Positions 44,535-52,886 of a stretch of DNA of 64,000 nt are shown here, piece after piece. The first letter of the stretch is position 1; each line of letters opens with the position of its first letter. The translations under genes were made by a program, and so were the position numbers. The notes under the pieces were generated by a model, which saw only the letters and a program-made list of their open reading frames with translations, was not told the origin of the DNA and ran no database searches. Source of the DNA: Embleya hyalina (GTDB lineage: Bacteria > Actinomycetota > Actinomycetes > Streptomycetales > Streptomycetaceae); assembly GCF_003967355.1 (NCBI RefSeq), contig NZ_BIFH01000041.1, positions 1-64,000 on the forward strand, written 5' to 3'.

Positions 44535-45488
44535 GTGTCGCTGTTCTGGCGCATCTTTCTGCTGAACGGCGCCGTGCTGATCCTCGCCGCGACCCTGCTG
44601 CTCGGTCCGGTGACCGTTTCCACCCCGGTCCACCTCGGCCAGGCACTGGTCATCGCCGCCGGACTCGCCGCGATGCTGCTCGCCAACGCCGCGATCCTGA
44701 GGATCGCCCTGTCGCCCCTGCAACGCCTGTCCCGTGCCATGACCACCGCCGACCTGCTGCACCCGGGCACCCGCTCGCGCGTCACCGGCCCCGGCGAGAT
44801 CGCCGACCTGATCACCACCTTCAACACCATGCTCGACCGCTTGGAAAACGAGCGCGCCACCAGCAGCGCACGCATTCTCTGCGCCCAGGAAGCCGAACGT
44901 CGACGCATCGCCCAGGAACTCCACGACGAAGTGGGCCAAACCCTCACAGGTGTGCTCCTGCAACTCAAACACACCGCCGACCACGCTCCCGCGCCGCTGC
45001 GCGAGGACCTGCACCTGGCCCAGGAGACCACCCGCGCCGGTCTCGACGAGATCCGGCGCATCGCGCGCCGCCTACGCCCAGGCGTACTGGAGGACCTCGG
45101 CCTGGCGAGCGCCCTGCGCGCCTTGGCCGCCGAGATCGACACACCGCGGCTGAGGGTCCGCCACCACCTCGGACCGGACCTGCCCGTGCTGGATCCGGAG
45201 ACCGAACTCGTGGTCTACCGCGTCGCCCAGGAGAGCCTGACCAACGTCGCCCGCCATGCCGTCGCCGACCGTGCGGACGTGCACCTGCAGGCGTCGGACA
45301 CCGGGGTCGAACTGGTGATCCGCGACAACGGCAAGGGAATCGAAGGCGCACCGGAGGGCGCGGGCATCGCCGGCATGCGCGAACGCGCCCTGCTGATCGG
45401 CGCGGAACTCAGCGTGCGAACCGGACCCGCAGGCGGCACGGAGATCCGCCTGGACGCACCCTCCGACGTCGTGGAGGGTACGCCGTGA
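44535..45488 (+). CDS. HAMP-containing sensor histidine kinase (HisKA_3)
   Basis: A 317-residue NarL-type sensor kinase. Two membrane helices (RIFLLNGAVLILAATLLLGP and LGQALVIAAGLAAMLLANAA) enclose a very short outer loop, so it may sense the membrane itself. HAMP follows (LSPLQRLSRAMTTADLL), then EAERRRIAQELHDEVGQTLT with phosphorylated His130, and the ATPase motifs VYRVAQESLTNVARHAVADR (N box) and IRDNGKGIEG, GAGIAGMRERALLIGAEL (G boxes). GTG 44535 has GGGGG nine bases upstream. Its stop overlaps the regulator start as GTGA. Unlike the pair at 7.3-9.2 kb, this kinase is intact. Confidence 0.88.
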   Translation: MSLFWRIFLLNGAVLILAATLLLGPVTVSTPVHLGQALVIAAGLAAMLLANAAILRIALSPLQRLSRAMTTADLLHPGTRSRVTGPGEIADLITTFNTMLDRLENERATSSARILCAQEAERRRIAQELHDEVGQTLTGVLLQLKHTADHAPAPLREDLHLAQETTRAGLDEIRRIARRLRPGVLEDLGLASALRALAAEIDTPRLRVRHHLGPDLPVLDPETELVVYRVAQESLTNVARHAVADRADVHLQASDTGVELVIRDNGKGIEGAPEGAGIAGMRERALLIGAELSVRTGPAGGTEIRLDAPSDVVEGTP

Positions 45489-46138
45489 CCGACCCCACCC
45501 GCATCCTTCTGGCCGACGACCACGCACTGGTGCGCCGGGGCGTCAGGCTCATCCTCGACGGCGAACCCGACCTCGCCGTAGTGGCCGAAGTCGACAACGG
45601 AGCGGAAGCGGTGGCCCGGCTCCGCACACGCGACGTCGACCTGGCCATCCTCGACATCGCCATGCCGCGGATGACGGGGTTGCAGGCGGCCCGCGAACTC
45701 GCCCGCAGGCAGCCGGATCTGCGGATCCTGCTGCTGACGATGTACGACAACGAGCAGTACTTCTTCGAGGCACTCCGAGTCGGTGCGAGCGGCTACGTGC
45801 TCAAGTCCGTCGCCGACCGCGACCTCGTCGAGGCGTGCCACGCGGCCATGCGAGGGGAGTCGTTCATCTACCCGGGTGCCGTCACCGCGCTGGTCCGCGA
45901 CTACCTGGAGCGCGCCCGGCAGGGCGGGCGCCTGCCCGCCCGACTGATCACGAACCGGGAGGAAGAGGTCCTGAAGCTCGTCGCCGAGGGCCACACCTCG
46001 AAGGAGATCGCCGACCTCCTGGTGATCAGCGCCAAGACGGTCGAACGCCACCGCGCGAACATGCTGCAGAAACTCGGCCTTCGTGATCGCCTCGAACTGA
46101 CCCGGTACGCGATCCGCGCGGGACTGATCGAACCCTGA
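45485..46138 (+). CDS. NarL/LuxR-family response regulator
   Basis: A 217-residue response regulator. Receiver domain with ILLADDHALVRRGVRLILDG, phosphoacceptor Asp57 in LAILDIAMPRM and Lys in YVLKSVADRD; LuxR helix-turn-helix in TNREEEVLKLVAEGHTSKEI, ADLLVISAKTVERHRANMLQ. GTG 45485 overlaps the kinase stop (GTGA), so the two proteins are made together. Target genes unknown; the divergent antiporter operon ends on the other side of a 320-base gap and is a possible target. Confidence 0.92.
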   Translation: MTDPTRILLADDHALVRRGVRLILDGEPDLAVVAEVDNGAEAVARLRTRDVDLAILDIAMPRMTGLQAARELARRQPDLRILLLTMYDNEQYFFEALRVGASGYVLKSVADRDLVEACHAAMRGESFIYPGAVTALVRDYLERARQGGRLPARLITNREEEVLKLVAEGHTSKEIADLLVISAKTVERHRANMLQKLGLRDRLELTRYAIRAGLIEP

Positions 46139-46225
46139 CCGTCCGCGAGGCGCAACCGCCGAGACCGACTCCGCTCACCACCGCCCCACGCGTGTGACTG
46201 CCCCGTCGCGAAGAGGTCGGCCCGG

Positions 46226-46396
46226 TCATGCCGTTGTGAGTCGCGTGGGCCTGGTTGGATGACACCGTGACGATGCCCCGGCGACCATGCCGGCCCGGGC
46301 GGACACCCGCACCGTCGTCACCAATGGTGCGTCGTTCGGGTCGAGTTCGCCCTCGTGGGCCTCGTCCACGAACGGCAGGTCGAGTACGTCGCTCAT
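46226..46396 (-). CDS. Possible 56-residue peptide
   Basis: ATG 46396 opens MSDVLDLPFVDEAHEGELDP and NDAPLVTTVRVSARAGMVAG, ending in a Thr/Arg-rich tail. The acidic first half followed by a neutral/basic second half is reminiscent of leader-plus-core peptides, but there is no recognised leader motif and only one Cys. AGGA lies about ten bases upstream. It could equally be the surviving start of a longer gene, since the tail after ASSRCHP has a different composition. Confidence 0.35.
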   Translation of the reverse strand: MSDVLDLPFVDEAHEGELDPNDAPLVTTVRVSARAGMVAGASSRCHPTRPTRLTTA

Positions 46397-46457
46397 CGGG
46401 CATGTCCTGTCGGGGGATCCGGTTCGCCCGAGGCGGGCCGCGCCGTCCCGGTGGAGC

Positions 46458-46559
46458 TCAGGTGCCGGCGGGCATGCCTTCGTGCAGAGTGCGCAGCACC
46501 GCGCCGGCGACCATGTGCGCCAACGGCGCCAACGCCTCGGGAACGATCATCGAACGCAT
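46458..46559 (-). CDS. Possible 33-residue peptide
   Basis: ATG 46559 encodes MRSMIVPEALAPLAHMVAGA and VLRTLHEGMPAGT, a hydrophobic helical peptide. It lies 61 bases upstream of the 56-residue frame on the same strand. No good ribosome binding site is visible and it may be a fragment. Listed because it is in line with its neighbour. Confidence 0.2.
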   Translation of the reverse strand: MRSMIVPEALAPLAHMVAGAVLRTLHEGMPAGT

Positions 46560-46621
46560 CTCACGCACACCGGACCGGCAGCAAGAGAACGCACGGAAAC
46601 GAACAACGCAAGGAAAGACCG

Positions 46622-46834
46622 ATGAACGACGTGGCCGAGACCCCACCGAGGTGCCCCCAGTGCCGCGGCGCACACACCTACGAGATGGGCGCACGCAACG
46701 CCATCCCGCAGCCCGCCGTTGCGGACGACGATGCCGATCCGGGAGATCGCCCAACAGCGGAGACCGGGCCACCCACCGTGACGGGCCACCGCCGGGACCA
46801 CACCCGCCCCGGGACCGCTGCCTGCCGACGGTGA
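46622..46834 (+). CDS. Short protein with partial zinc ribbon
   Basis: ATG 46622 has the strong site AAGGAAAGA upstream. The product (70 residues) begins MNDVAETPPRCPQCRGAHTY and EMGARNAIPQPAVADDDADP, with one CPQC knuckle. The second Cys pair needed for a zinc ribbon is absent; the tail is polar and probably frame-shifted relative to the ancestral gene. Its TGA overlaps the GTG of the HEAT-repeat frame (GTGA), so the two were coupled. Confidence 0.45.
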   Translation: MNDVAETPPRCPQCRGAHTYEMGARNAIPQPAVADDDADPGDRPTAETGPPTVTGHRRDHTRPGTAACRR

Positions 46835-47590
46835 CGACGAAGAGCCCTCGCCCCCTCACCACCCGCACGCCGCGCACCCTCCACGACGCGCTCGGCCAAC
46901 GCGTCGCCTGGCGTACGGAAACGCTCGCGGCGCAGTTGCGCAGCCCGGACCCGGGTACGCGGCTGGACGCGGTGCGCGTGAGCTTCGACCTGATGAAGAC
47001 GTGGCGCGGCGACCACGCCGTCCTCGTGGCCCTGGTCGCGGATCAACTCGACACGGACGATGCGGAACTGGCCGCCGAAACGGTCACCGTCCCGGACGCC
47101 TGTCGTGCCATCGCCGAACCCGCCCGCGAGGCAGGTGCGACGGGCCCATCAGGCGGCGGTGTGCGCGCCGGCCCGGCACGGTGACCTGCGGGCACTGCCG
47201 TGTCTGCCCGTGGCGTTGCGCGGCGGGACCCACACCTGGCGGGCATTCCCCGCAGCGGCCCAACTACCTACGGCGTCAAGGGAGTTGGTGCCCCGGGTGG
47301 GTCGGTATCTGCGCGAGGCCGATCTCACGACCGCGCCGTTCGGACACCGCGCATGCGCTCCTGAACGCTCTGTCCGGGCTCGGGCATCCCGACGCGGTGC
47401 CCGTGATCGCCGACACGCTGGAGATCACCGTACGCGAAGGGCACTGGGACATCACCGCGGCGGCACTGAAATCCCTGGCTCCCTTCGGAACCGCGGCCGC
47501 GGCGGCCCTGCCCCTGGTCCGGCGGTCGATCGCGGCCCCCGAGGCGTGTGTCCGGTCGCCGAACGCCGGTCGCGTACGGCGGCTGGGAAG
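46831..47590 (+). pseudogene. Frameshifted HEAT-repeat protein
   Basis: From GTG 46831 the first frame reads LHDALGQRVAWRTETLAAQL, RLDAVRVSFDLMKTWRGDHA, LVALVADQLDTDDAELAAET. Near 47.12 kb the sense moves to another frame (RRAHQAAVCAPARHGDLRAL, LPTASRELVPRVGRYLREAD, LTTAPFGHRA) and then to a third (HALLNALSGLGHPDAVPVIA, DTLEITVREGHWDITAAALK, SLAPFGTAAAAALPLVRRSI), ending near 47.58 kb where intact relatives go on with more repeats. At least two shifts and a 3' deletion make this a pseudogene. Such HEAT proteins are scaffolds; its role is unknown. Confidence 0.75.
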
Positions 47591-47766
47591 GCGTCAGCGG
47601 GTGCGTGTGCTTCTCGCGGTTGCCGCGGACAACCATCGGATACCAGCGGACACGGTTGGTGCGGTTGCGGTCGAGCAGGAACAACCGGCCCTCGTCGTTG
47701 GCGCAGGCGCGTAGCCGGCCAGGCGTCCGCTGTTCGATGGAGGCCCGAACGAGAATCGCCTCGACG
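47570..47766 (-). pseudogene. Degraded CGNR zinc-finger regulator remnant
   Basis: Minus-strand sequence VEAILVRASIEQRTPGRLRA, CANDEGRLFLLDRNRTNRVR, WYPMVVRGNREKHTH lines up with the CGNR domain (RL..CAN..CR..F.D.S.N..R.WC.M..CGNR.K). Three of the four zinc-binding Cys are replaced: Gly for the second, Tyr after Trp, and Arg before GNR. The N-terminal ABATE domain (about 120 residues) is not seen. Without zinc the domain should not fold, so this is a remnant. It overlaps the 3' edge of the HEAT pseudogene on the other strand. Confidence 0.6.
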
Positions 47767-48147
47767 CCGGGCGGGCGTGCCGCGGAGTCTCGACCGAAGG
47801 CCGTCCGAAGTGATTTCCGGGATCCGGTGGATCCCTTCGACGAGCGGGCCCAACGCGGCGGGAGGGCGTTGTCCGCGCACTATGTCTCGTGGTTGGGAGT
47901 GTCCCGGCCGGGCCCGCCGCCCCGTTGGCGGTTCAGGGTGACGGGCCTTTGCGTCGCCGGGGCACGGTTGCGCCCCGGTGGTTGCCGGACATTCGGGGCC
48001 GGGCGGCATGGCTTGGTCCGGGCCGGCCGGTCGTGGGCCGGCGACGAGCGGTGGGACAGATGCCGCAGGTATGGTCGGTCTCGCCGCAGGCGTGGGCCCG
48101 GGCGACCTGGTCCAGCGCGAAGACCTACGGGTCCGCCTTGTGCCGGC
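47767..48147. other. Intergenic region, no gene seen
   Basis: Between the CGNR remnant and the 3' end of the oxidoreductase gene. Open frames exist but no start site or family pattern supports a gene. No terminator hairpin noticed. Confidence 0.35.
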
Positions 48148-49068
48148 TCACAGTGTGATCACGATTTTTCCGTGAACATGCCTCTCGGCCTGCGTCGTCA
48201 CCGCTTCGCGAATCCGCTCGACCGGGAAGGTCGCCGCGATCGGAACCGTGATCTCGCCGGCATGGATCGCGTCGGCGATCCGTTCCATGGCGCCCGGACC
48301 CGCATCGAGGGCGCCGACCTTGCGCACACCGGGCGGCGGGGCGGGTCCGTCGGCTACGACGGAGATCCGCTCGGGTGCCGCGCCGAGTTCGAGCGCGGTC
48401 TCGGCCGCCTCCCTTCCGAACAGGTCGGTCGCGGCGGTAATCCCCTCGGGCGCCAGGTCCCGCACCCGGTCCGCCAAACCGGGGCCGTACGCCACGGGTT
48501 CGGCGCCGAGCCCGCGCAGGAAGCCGAACGTGCCCTCGGAAGCCGTGCCGAGCACCCGGGCACCCGCAAGCTTCGCCAACTGCACGGCGAAGATGCCCAC
48601 GCCACCCGCGGCCCCACCGATCAGGACGGTGTCCCCGCCGCGAAGCCCGATCGCGGCGAGCGCGGCGGAGGCCGTCAGAGCGGACACCGGAAGCGTGCCC
48701 ACCACCTCGTCGTCGACGCTCTCCGGGGTGCGCCACAGGTGGGCTGCGGGCGTCTTGACCAGCACGAAATCGGCGACGGACCGGCCGATCGCGGCCCCGT
48801 ACACCCGGTCGCCGATCGCGAATCCCGTGGCTTCGGCGCCCACCTCGTCCACCACCCCCGCGAAATCGCTGCCGAACCCGGCGGGCAAGGTGATGCCGAA
48901 CCGCGCCGCCATGTCGGGCTGCGTGCTGATCTGCCAATCCATCGGATTCAACCCGGCAGCCGTGACCCGCACGCGAATCTCGAACGGTGCGGCGTGCGGC
49001 TCGGGTATCTCCTGCAGTTCGAGCACTTCGGGACCGCCGAATCGCCGGTACCGGACAGCTTTACTCAT
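48148..49068 (-). CDS. Quinone-oxidoreductase-like NADPH-dependent enzyme
   Basis: A 306-residue zinc-free medium-chain dehydrogenase. N-terminal GroES-like part: AVRYRRFGGPEVLELQEIPE, EIRVRVTAAGLNPMDWQIST, LPAGFGSDFAGVVDEVGAEA; nucleotide-binding motif DTVLIGGAAGGVGIFAVQLA (GxxGGVG) and C-terminal AGEITVPIAATFPVERIREA, QAERHVHGKIVITL. No zinc-ligand Cys cluster is present. It reduces quinones or enones with NADPH. ATG 49068 follows GGGAGAGG. It is divergent from a TetR gene, with two palindromes between them, a standard repressor-enzyme pair; the TetR gene is frameshifted. Confidence 0.88.
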   Translation of the reverse strand: MSKAVRYRRFGGPEVLELQEIPEPHAAPFEIRVRVTAAGLNPMDWQISTQPDMAARFGITLPAGFGSDFAGVVDEVGAEATGFAIGDRVYGAAIGRSVADFVLVKTPAAHLWRTPESVDDEVVGTLPVSALTASAALAAIGLRGGDTVLIGGAAGGVGIFAVQLAKLAGARVLGTASEGTFGFLRGLGAEPVAYGPGLADRVRDLAPEGITAATDLFGREAAETALELGAAPERISVVADGPAPPPGVRKVGALDAGPGAMERIADAIHAGEITVPIAATFPVERIREAVTTQAERHVHGKIVITL

Positions 49069-49092
49069 CGGTGACCTCTCCCGGCCAGTGAT

Positions 49093-49137
49093 GGGACTTG
49101 GTCTCATAACCGTACACCAGTGATGGGACGAAGTCCC
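49093..49137. promoter_or_regulatory. Paired operator sites between oxidoreductase and TetR
   Basis: Two 13-base sites with the same plan: GGGAC-TTG-GTCTC at 49093-49105 (imperfect) and GGGAC-GAA-GTCCC at 49125-49137 (perfect), centres 32 bases apart, both inside a repeated CCAGTGATGGGAC. This is the expected layout for a TetR dimer pair controlling both divergent genes. Binding is inferred. Confidence 0.65.
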
Positions 49138-49150
49138 GTGCACTGCTCCC

Positions 49151-49728
49151 ATGGCCCGCCGGCAACCCGACGCACCGGGACGACTCGCCGCCGCCCTCGA
49201 CCTCTTCGAGGAGCACGGCTACGAGAACACGACCGTGATCGAGGTCGCGGAGCACGCAGGACCCACCAAGAGCACGTTCTTCCGGCACTTCCCGGACAAG
49301 CGCGAAGTGCCCTTCGGCACGGGCACGATGACCGATCTGCTCGTCGAAGGCATCGCCTCGGCGCCGCCCGCAGCCGGCCGCTCGACTCGGTGGCGAACGC
49401 TCTCGACGCGCTCGGCCGAACGTTCTTCACCGCCGACCGCCGCGAGTTCAGCGGCCGACGCCAGGCCGTGCCGAACGCCCATACGGAACTGCGCGAACGC
49501 GCAGCCCTGAAAAGAATCGACCTCACCGCCTCGATGATCGAGGCCCTCAACCACCGCGGAGTCCCCGACCCAACCGCGCGCGTGGCCGCGAAACTGGGCA
49601 CGCTCGTCTGGGAGATCGCCTATGACCGGTGGATCGACACCGCCAACGACGAGGACTTCTGCCCGCCGGCACGGCAGGCACTCACCGAAGTACGCGCGGC
49701 CGGAACCGTGCGCCAGTTGTCATGTCAA
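49151..49728 (+). pseudogene. Frameshifted TetR-family regulator
   Basis: ATG 49151 starts MARRQPDAPGRLAAALDLFE, EHGYENTTVIEVAEHAGPTK, STFFRHFPDKREVPFGTGTM, the TetR helix-turn-helix. Near 49375 (GCCGGCC) the sense moves to another frame: LDSVANALDALGRTFFTADR, REFSGRRQAVPNAHTELRER, AAKLGTLVWEIAYDRWIDTA, ARQALTEVRAAG. One missing base explains it. In the first frame the product stops at 49510 without a ligand domain. The second frame has no stop after the regulator and stays open into the rhodanese gene. Loss of this repressor would free the divergent oxidoreductase. Confidence 0.8.
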
Positions 49729-49965
49729 CAACCCTGCGGGTCACTACCGGACGCGGTCGAGACGCTCCCGCAGGTCCTCCAGGTCGTGTTCGGGAACATG
49801 CACGGAAAGGATTCGATCTCAGCCATGGCCCTGACACCAGGCCAACGCCGCCGCACGCACAAGCGGCGTGGTGGATCGGTGCTCCGAGTACCCGCCCGCC
49901 GGCCGCACTTTGCTGTTTCGGCAAGAAATCTTGCTCGGATCGTCCGTCTGTGGTCATTTACCTCC

Positions 49966-50883
49966 ATGGCTATCGAGATCCCGAGCGCGCTGGTCACCAC
50001 CGACTGGCTCGCCACCCATCTGGACGACCCCGCGCTGCGCATCCTCGACGCATCGGTACTGCTGGCGCCCGATGCCCCGCACCTGCGCCCGATGCGTGAT
50101 GCCTACCGGCGCGCCCACATCCCTGGTGCCGTGTTCGCCGACCTGGTCCAAGATGTGGTTGAACTCGACAGCCCATTCGGCATCACCCGCCCCGGCTCCG
50201 GGCGTGCCGCCGAGGTCTTCGGGCGCCTGGGCGTCGGCGACGCGACGACCGTCGTCGTCTACGACAACGAGTTCGGGCAGAACGCGGCCCGACTCTGGTG
50301 GATCCTCAAGGCCGCCGGGCACACACGGGTGGCGCTCCTCGACGGCGGCCTGCGCAAGTGGACGGCCGAGCTTCGCCCCATCTCCTCCGGCGAGATCACG
50401 CCTGCCCCGGCCGTCTTCACAGCCCGTCCCAGGACGGACATGTGGGCCGACCGCGCCCAAGTCCTCGACGCCATCACCAACCCGGGCGGCGCGACCCTGG
50501 TCAACGCAGTCCCCGAACTTCCCGACGACGTGTCCGTCCTTCCCCCCGGCGCCGCCCAGGTCATGTCCACCAGCCTGCCCGGCAGCCTCGACGCACCGTT
50601 CCCCTCCTTGGGCCAACCCGGTACGGAGGCCCTTCCCTACCCCTCGATCAACTGGCCCGGCTCCCCCACCCTCCGCCCCCGCCCCGACCGCCGGCGGCTC
50701 TTGGAGCACATCCCCGCCGAACGCCCGGCAATCGTGTACTGCAACTCCGGGCTCAACGCCCCGCTGGTCGCGCTGTGCCTGGTGGACGCCGGACACACAA
50801 CGGTGAGCGTCTACGACGGCGGCCTGATGGAGTGGCTGAGCAACCCGAACAACCCCACCGCTCCCCGCCACCCGACCGTTTGA
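49966..50883 (+). CDS. Rhodanese-type sulfurtransferase (two domains)
   Basis: A 305-residue thiosulfate/3-mercaptopyruvate sulfurtransferase. The N-terminal domain is the inactive type (LVTTDWLATHLDDPALRILD, RRAHIPGAVFADLVQDVVEL, DATTVVVYDNEFGQNAARLW); the C-terminal domain carries the sulfur-accepting Cys259 in IVYCNSGLNAPLVALCL. The canonical CGSGVTA loop is altered to CNSGLNA, so the donor may differ. ATG 49966 has a weak ribosome binding site; no better one exists. The frame is open far upstream because the frameshifted TetR lacks a stop, but the intervening translation is not protein-like. Confidence 0.82.
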   Translation: MAIEIPSALVTTDWLATHLDDPALRILDASVLLAPDAPHLRPMRDAYRRAHIPGAVFADLVQDVVELDSPFGITRPGSGRAAEVFGRLGVGDATTVVVYDNEFGQNAARLWWILKAAGHTRVALLDGGLRKWTAELRPISSGEITPAPAVFTARPRTDMWADRAQVLDAITNPGGATLVNAVPELPDDVSVLPPGAAQVMSTSLPGSLDAPFPSLGQPGTEALPYPSINWPGSPTLRPRPDRRRLLEHIPAERPAIVYCNSGLNAPLVALCLVDAGHTTVSVYDGGLMEWLSNPNNPTAPRHPTV

Positions 50884-50889
50884 GTCGTG

Positions 50890-51230
50890 GTCGCGGGTGG
50901 GCACGAGGTGGCCGTCGATGATCGGGACGGTGTCCATGCGGAACCGCTTACACGGTTGGAGCACGAGCAGCGGGCCGTGGTGGTTGACGACGCGGTCGGC
51001 GGCGCGGCGGACTTCGATATGCCGAACAGCGGGGCGAGCTGCCGCAGTGTCAGATTCGCACGCCGGTATGTGGAGATCGGCAACACCCGGTCCTCCAACG
51101 GCACCGCCCACGGCCGGCCTTTGCCGGTCCGCGAGCGGTTCGCCCGTTGGGAGGCGGACGGCACATGGGCGAAGCTTCCGGAACACACGCCCAGGTCCGC
51201 GACGACGCGGCAAGCCGGGTCGAGTGGACA
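50890..51230 (-). mobile_element. Remnant of an IS5-type transposase gene (HTH part)
   Basis: Minus-strand pieces in two frames: RPWAVPLEDRVLPISTYRRA, NLTLRQLAPLFGISKSA, then in the other frame ADRVVNHHGPLLVLQPCKRF and RMDTVPIIDGHLVPTRDHDS. This is the helix-turn-helix and first catalytic segment of transposases with a DDE_Tnp_4 domain. The rest of the DDE domain is gone; the remnant ends a few bases from the rhodanese stop. No terminal inverted repeats were found. Confidence 0.7.
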
Positions 51231-51284
51231 TGCGCTTTTGGCGCCGACCCCGAGCAGCCGGCCCGCGACGGCCGCGGCCAACCG

Positions 51285-51671
51285 CTACGTGGATGGAGAC
51301 TTGAGCGGTCGAACCCGGGCGATCTGGTTGCGTGAGCTCTTGAGCAGGTCTTCGGACAGGTGGGGGTCGTCGGCGTACTTGTTGCGGTAGGCGTCGTCGA
51401 CGTGGTCCTTGACTGCGTCCCGGGTGACCAGGGTGAACTCCGCAGGCAGCGCATTGCCGTCGATGGACACGGAGCCGCGCCGGTGGGTCACCGCGGAGGC
51501 GAAACATCGCGAGTTGGGGTTGGCGGAGCGAGCGTAGATGTCCTCCTCGATCGTCACTGCCCAGATCCGGATCAACCGTCCCGGGGTCAGGTTGGCGTCG
51601 CGGTCGGGGGCGATGCGGAAATCGTTGCCGCGAGCGATGTGGTGGAACCGGTCGTGGGTCCAGCGGGTCAT
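51285..51671 (-). CDS. DUF2255 family protein
   Basis: A 128-residue protein with the DUF2255 pattern: DRFHHIARGNDFRIAPDRDA, LTPGRLIRIWAVTIEEDIYA, RSANPNSRCFASAVTHRRGS, DAVKDHVDDAYRNKYADDPH. The fold resembles the flavin-binding split barrel of PNPOx-like proteins, but a cofactor is not certain. ATG 51671 has GAGGACC upstream. It is followed by a transposase remnant and preceded by two hydrolase genes on the same strand. Function unknown. Confidence 0.75.
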   Translation of the reverse strand: MTRWTHDRFHHIARGNDFRIAPDRDANLTPGRLIRIWAVTIEEDIYARSANPNSRCFASAVTHRRGSVSIDGNALPAEFTLVTRDAVKDHVDDAYRNKYADDPHLSEDLLKSSRNQIARVRPLKSPST

Positions 51672-51782
51672 GGCGGTCCTCGGTCGGTGAGGTGGACGGT
51701 CGTCGACGCCGTCCCGTGGTCGGCATGGCGGCTGTAACGGTCACGGGCCGGGGCGGGAGGGATCAGGAGCCCACGTGCCGCA

Positions 51783-52754
51783 TCATCTCTTCTCGCGCAC
51801 CGTTGCCAGGTGGGCTGACTCGCGAGCCAGCCGTGTCGTCGCCTCGGTCCAGGCGTGGGGGTCGAGTCCGAGTTGGGTGCGCAGGAATGCGGCGGTCAGG
51901 CGCATCACCATGGCCGCTCGGGGGAGGCTCTCGTCGGTGGTCTCGGCGACGTCGTATCCGGAGATTCCTCCGAGGCTGTGTTCGCCGCCGTGCACGTCGA
52001 GCAGGAACTTCGGGCCGGGTGCCAGGTGGTACGCGTCCGCCTGCCAGGCGGCGCCGATGACGTTGAGGTGCCGGGCATGGTCCCGGTCGCCTGCGACGAC
52101 CAGCGTGGGTGCGGTCATAGCGGTGAAGTCGGTGTCGGCGAGGACCGGGTAGCGACGCGCCGCGTTCGGATCGAGGGCGTCGCCACCGCGACCCGGGGCG
52201 GCCATCATCACGCCGGCTTTGATCCGCTCGTCGCGGGCGTTCACCGGCTCCCCGGTGGCCGGGTCACGCGGGCGGGCGCCCAGCACCATCCCCGCCGTGT
52301 GACCGCCCATCGAATGCCCGACGACGGCCACGTTGTCGACGTCGAGGCGTCCGGCGACCTGGGGCACGAACTCGGCCAGGACTCCCAGATGGTCCAGCAC
52401 GCGTGACACGTCGTGGGCGCGTGAGCGCCAGTAGAGCGGCGCTTCGGGGGAGTCGGCACCGCGCAGCCCGAGGGTCAGTGAGTCCGCGTGGGTGGGCTGA
52501 AGGACCACGAAGCCACTGGCCGCCAGGTGGTTCGCGAGCGAGGCGTACCCGTACAGCGACGAGACGTACTGGGAAGGACCGTGCCCATGGGAGAGGACGA
52601 CCACGGGCAACCTGCGGTCCGTCATCGGCGCCGTCACCCGCAACTGAAGCTCGGCCGGCCGGTTTTGGGACGGCAACGCGATGGGCGCCACCGAGACGAG
52701 CGGTCCGGACAGTGGCTCGCCTGCCCGAGTGGGGATGGTGATGTGTTCGGTCAT
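51783..52754 (-). CDS. Alpha/beta hydrolase (PAF-acetylhydrolase-like)
   Basis: A 323-residue cytosolic serine hydrolase. LPVVVLSHGHGPSQYVSSLY holds the oxyanion loop, VAVVGHSMGGHTAGMVLGAR the nucleophile Ser, and EHSLGGISGYDVAETTDESL the catalytic His; the Asp lies in LVVAGDRDHARH. ATG 52754 has GGAGACC upstream. The gene is a paralogue of the next one (same EHxLGGI.G..V.ETTD motif) and probably in one unit with it. No signal peptide. Substrate unknown; esterases of this group act on short acyl esters. Confidence 0.85.
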   Translation of the reverse strand: MTEHITIPTRAGEPLSGPLVSVAPIALPSQNRPAELQLRVTAPMTDRRLPVVVLSHGHGPSQYVSSLYGYASLANHLAASGFVVLQPTHADSLTLGLRGADSPEAPLYWRSRAHDVSRVLDHLGVLAEFVPQVAGRLDVDNVAVVGHSMGGHTAGMVLGARPRDPATGEPVNARDERIKAGVMMAAPGRGGDALDPNAARRYPVLADTDFTAMTAPTLVVAGDRDHARHLNVIGAAWQADAYHLAPGPKFLLDVHGGEHSLGGISGYDVAETTDESLPRAAMVMRLTAAFLRTQLGLDPHAWTEATTRLARESAHLATVREKR

Positions 52755-52886
52755 GAGGTCTCCGATCCGGCCCAGGGGCCACCGGTAGTGCGCTCCGGGG
52801 TGCCTCGGCGGGTACCGAGGCCCCGCGACCGACCGTCCCCGGTCTGTGCGACCCGGGGCGGGGGTCGGGAGCAGGGATCGCGGGCG

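Noticed and set aside
46226-46396. Lanthipeptide precursor call for the 56-residue frame
   Set aside because: Only one Cys, no recognised leader motif, and the LanC remnant is 15 kb away and broken.
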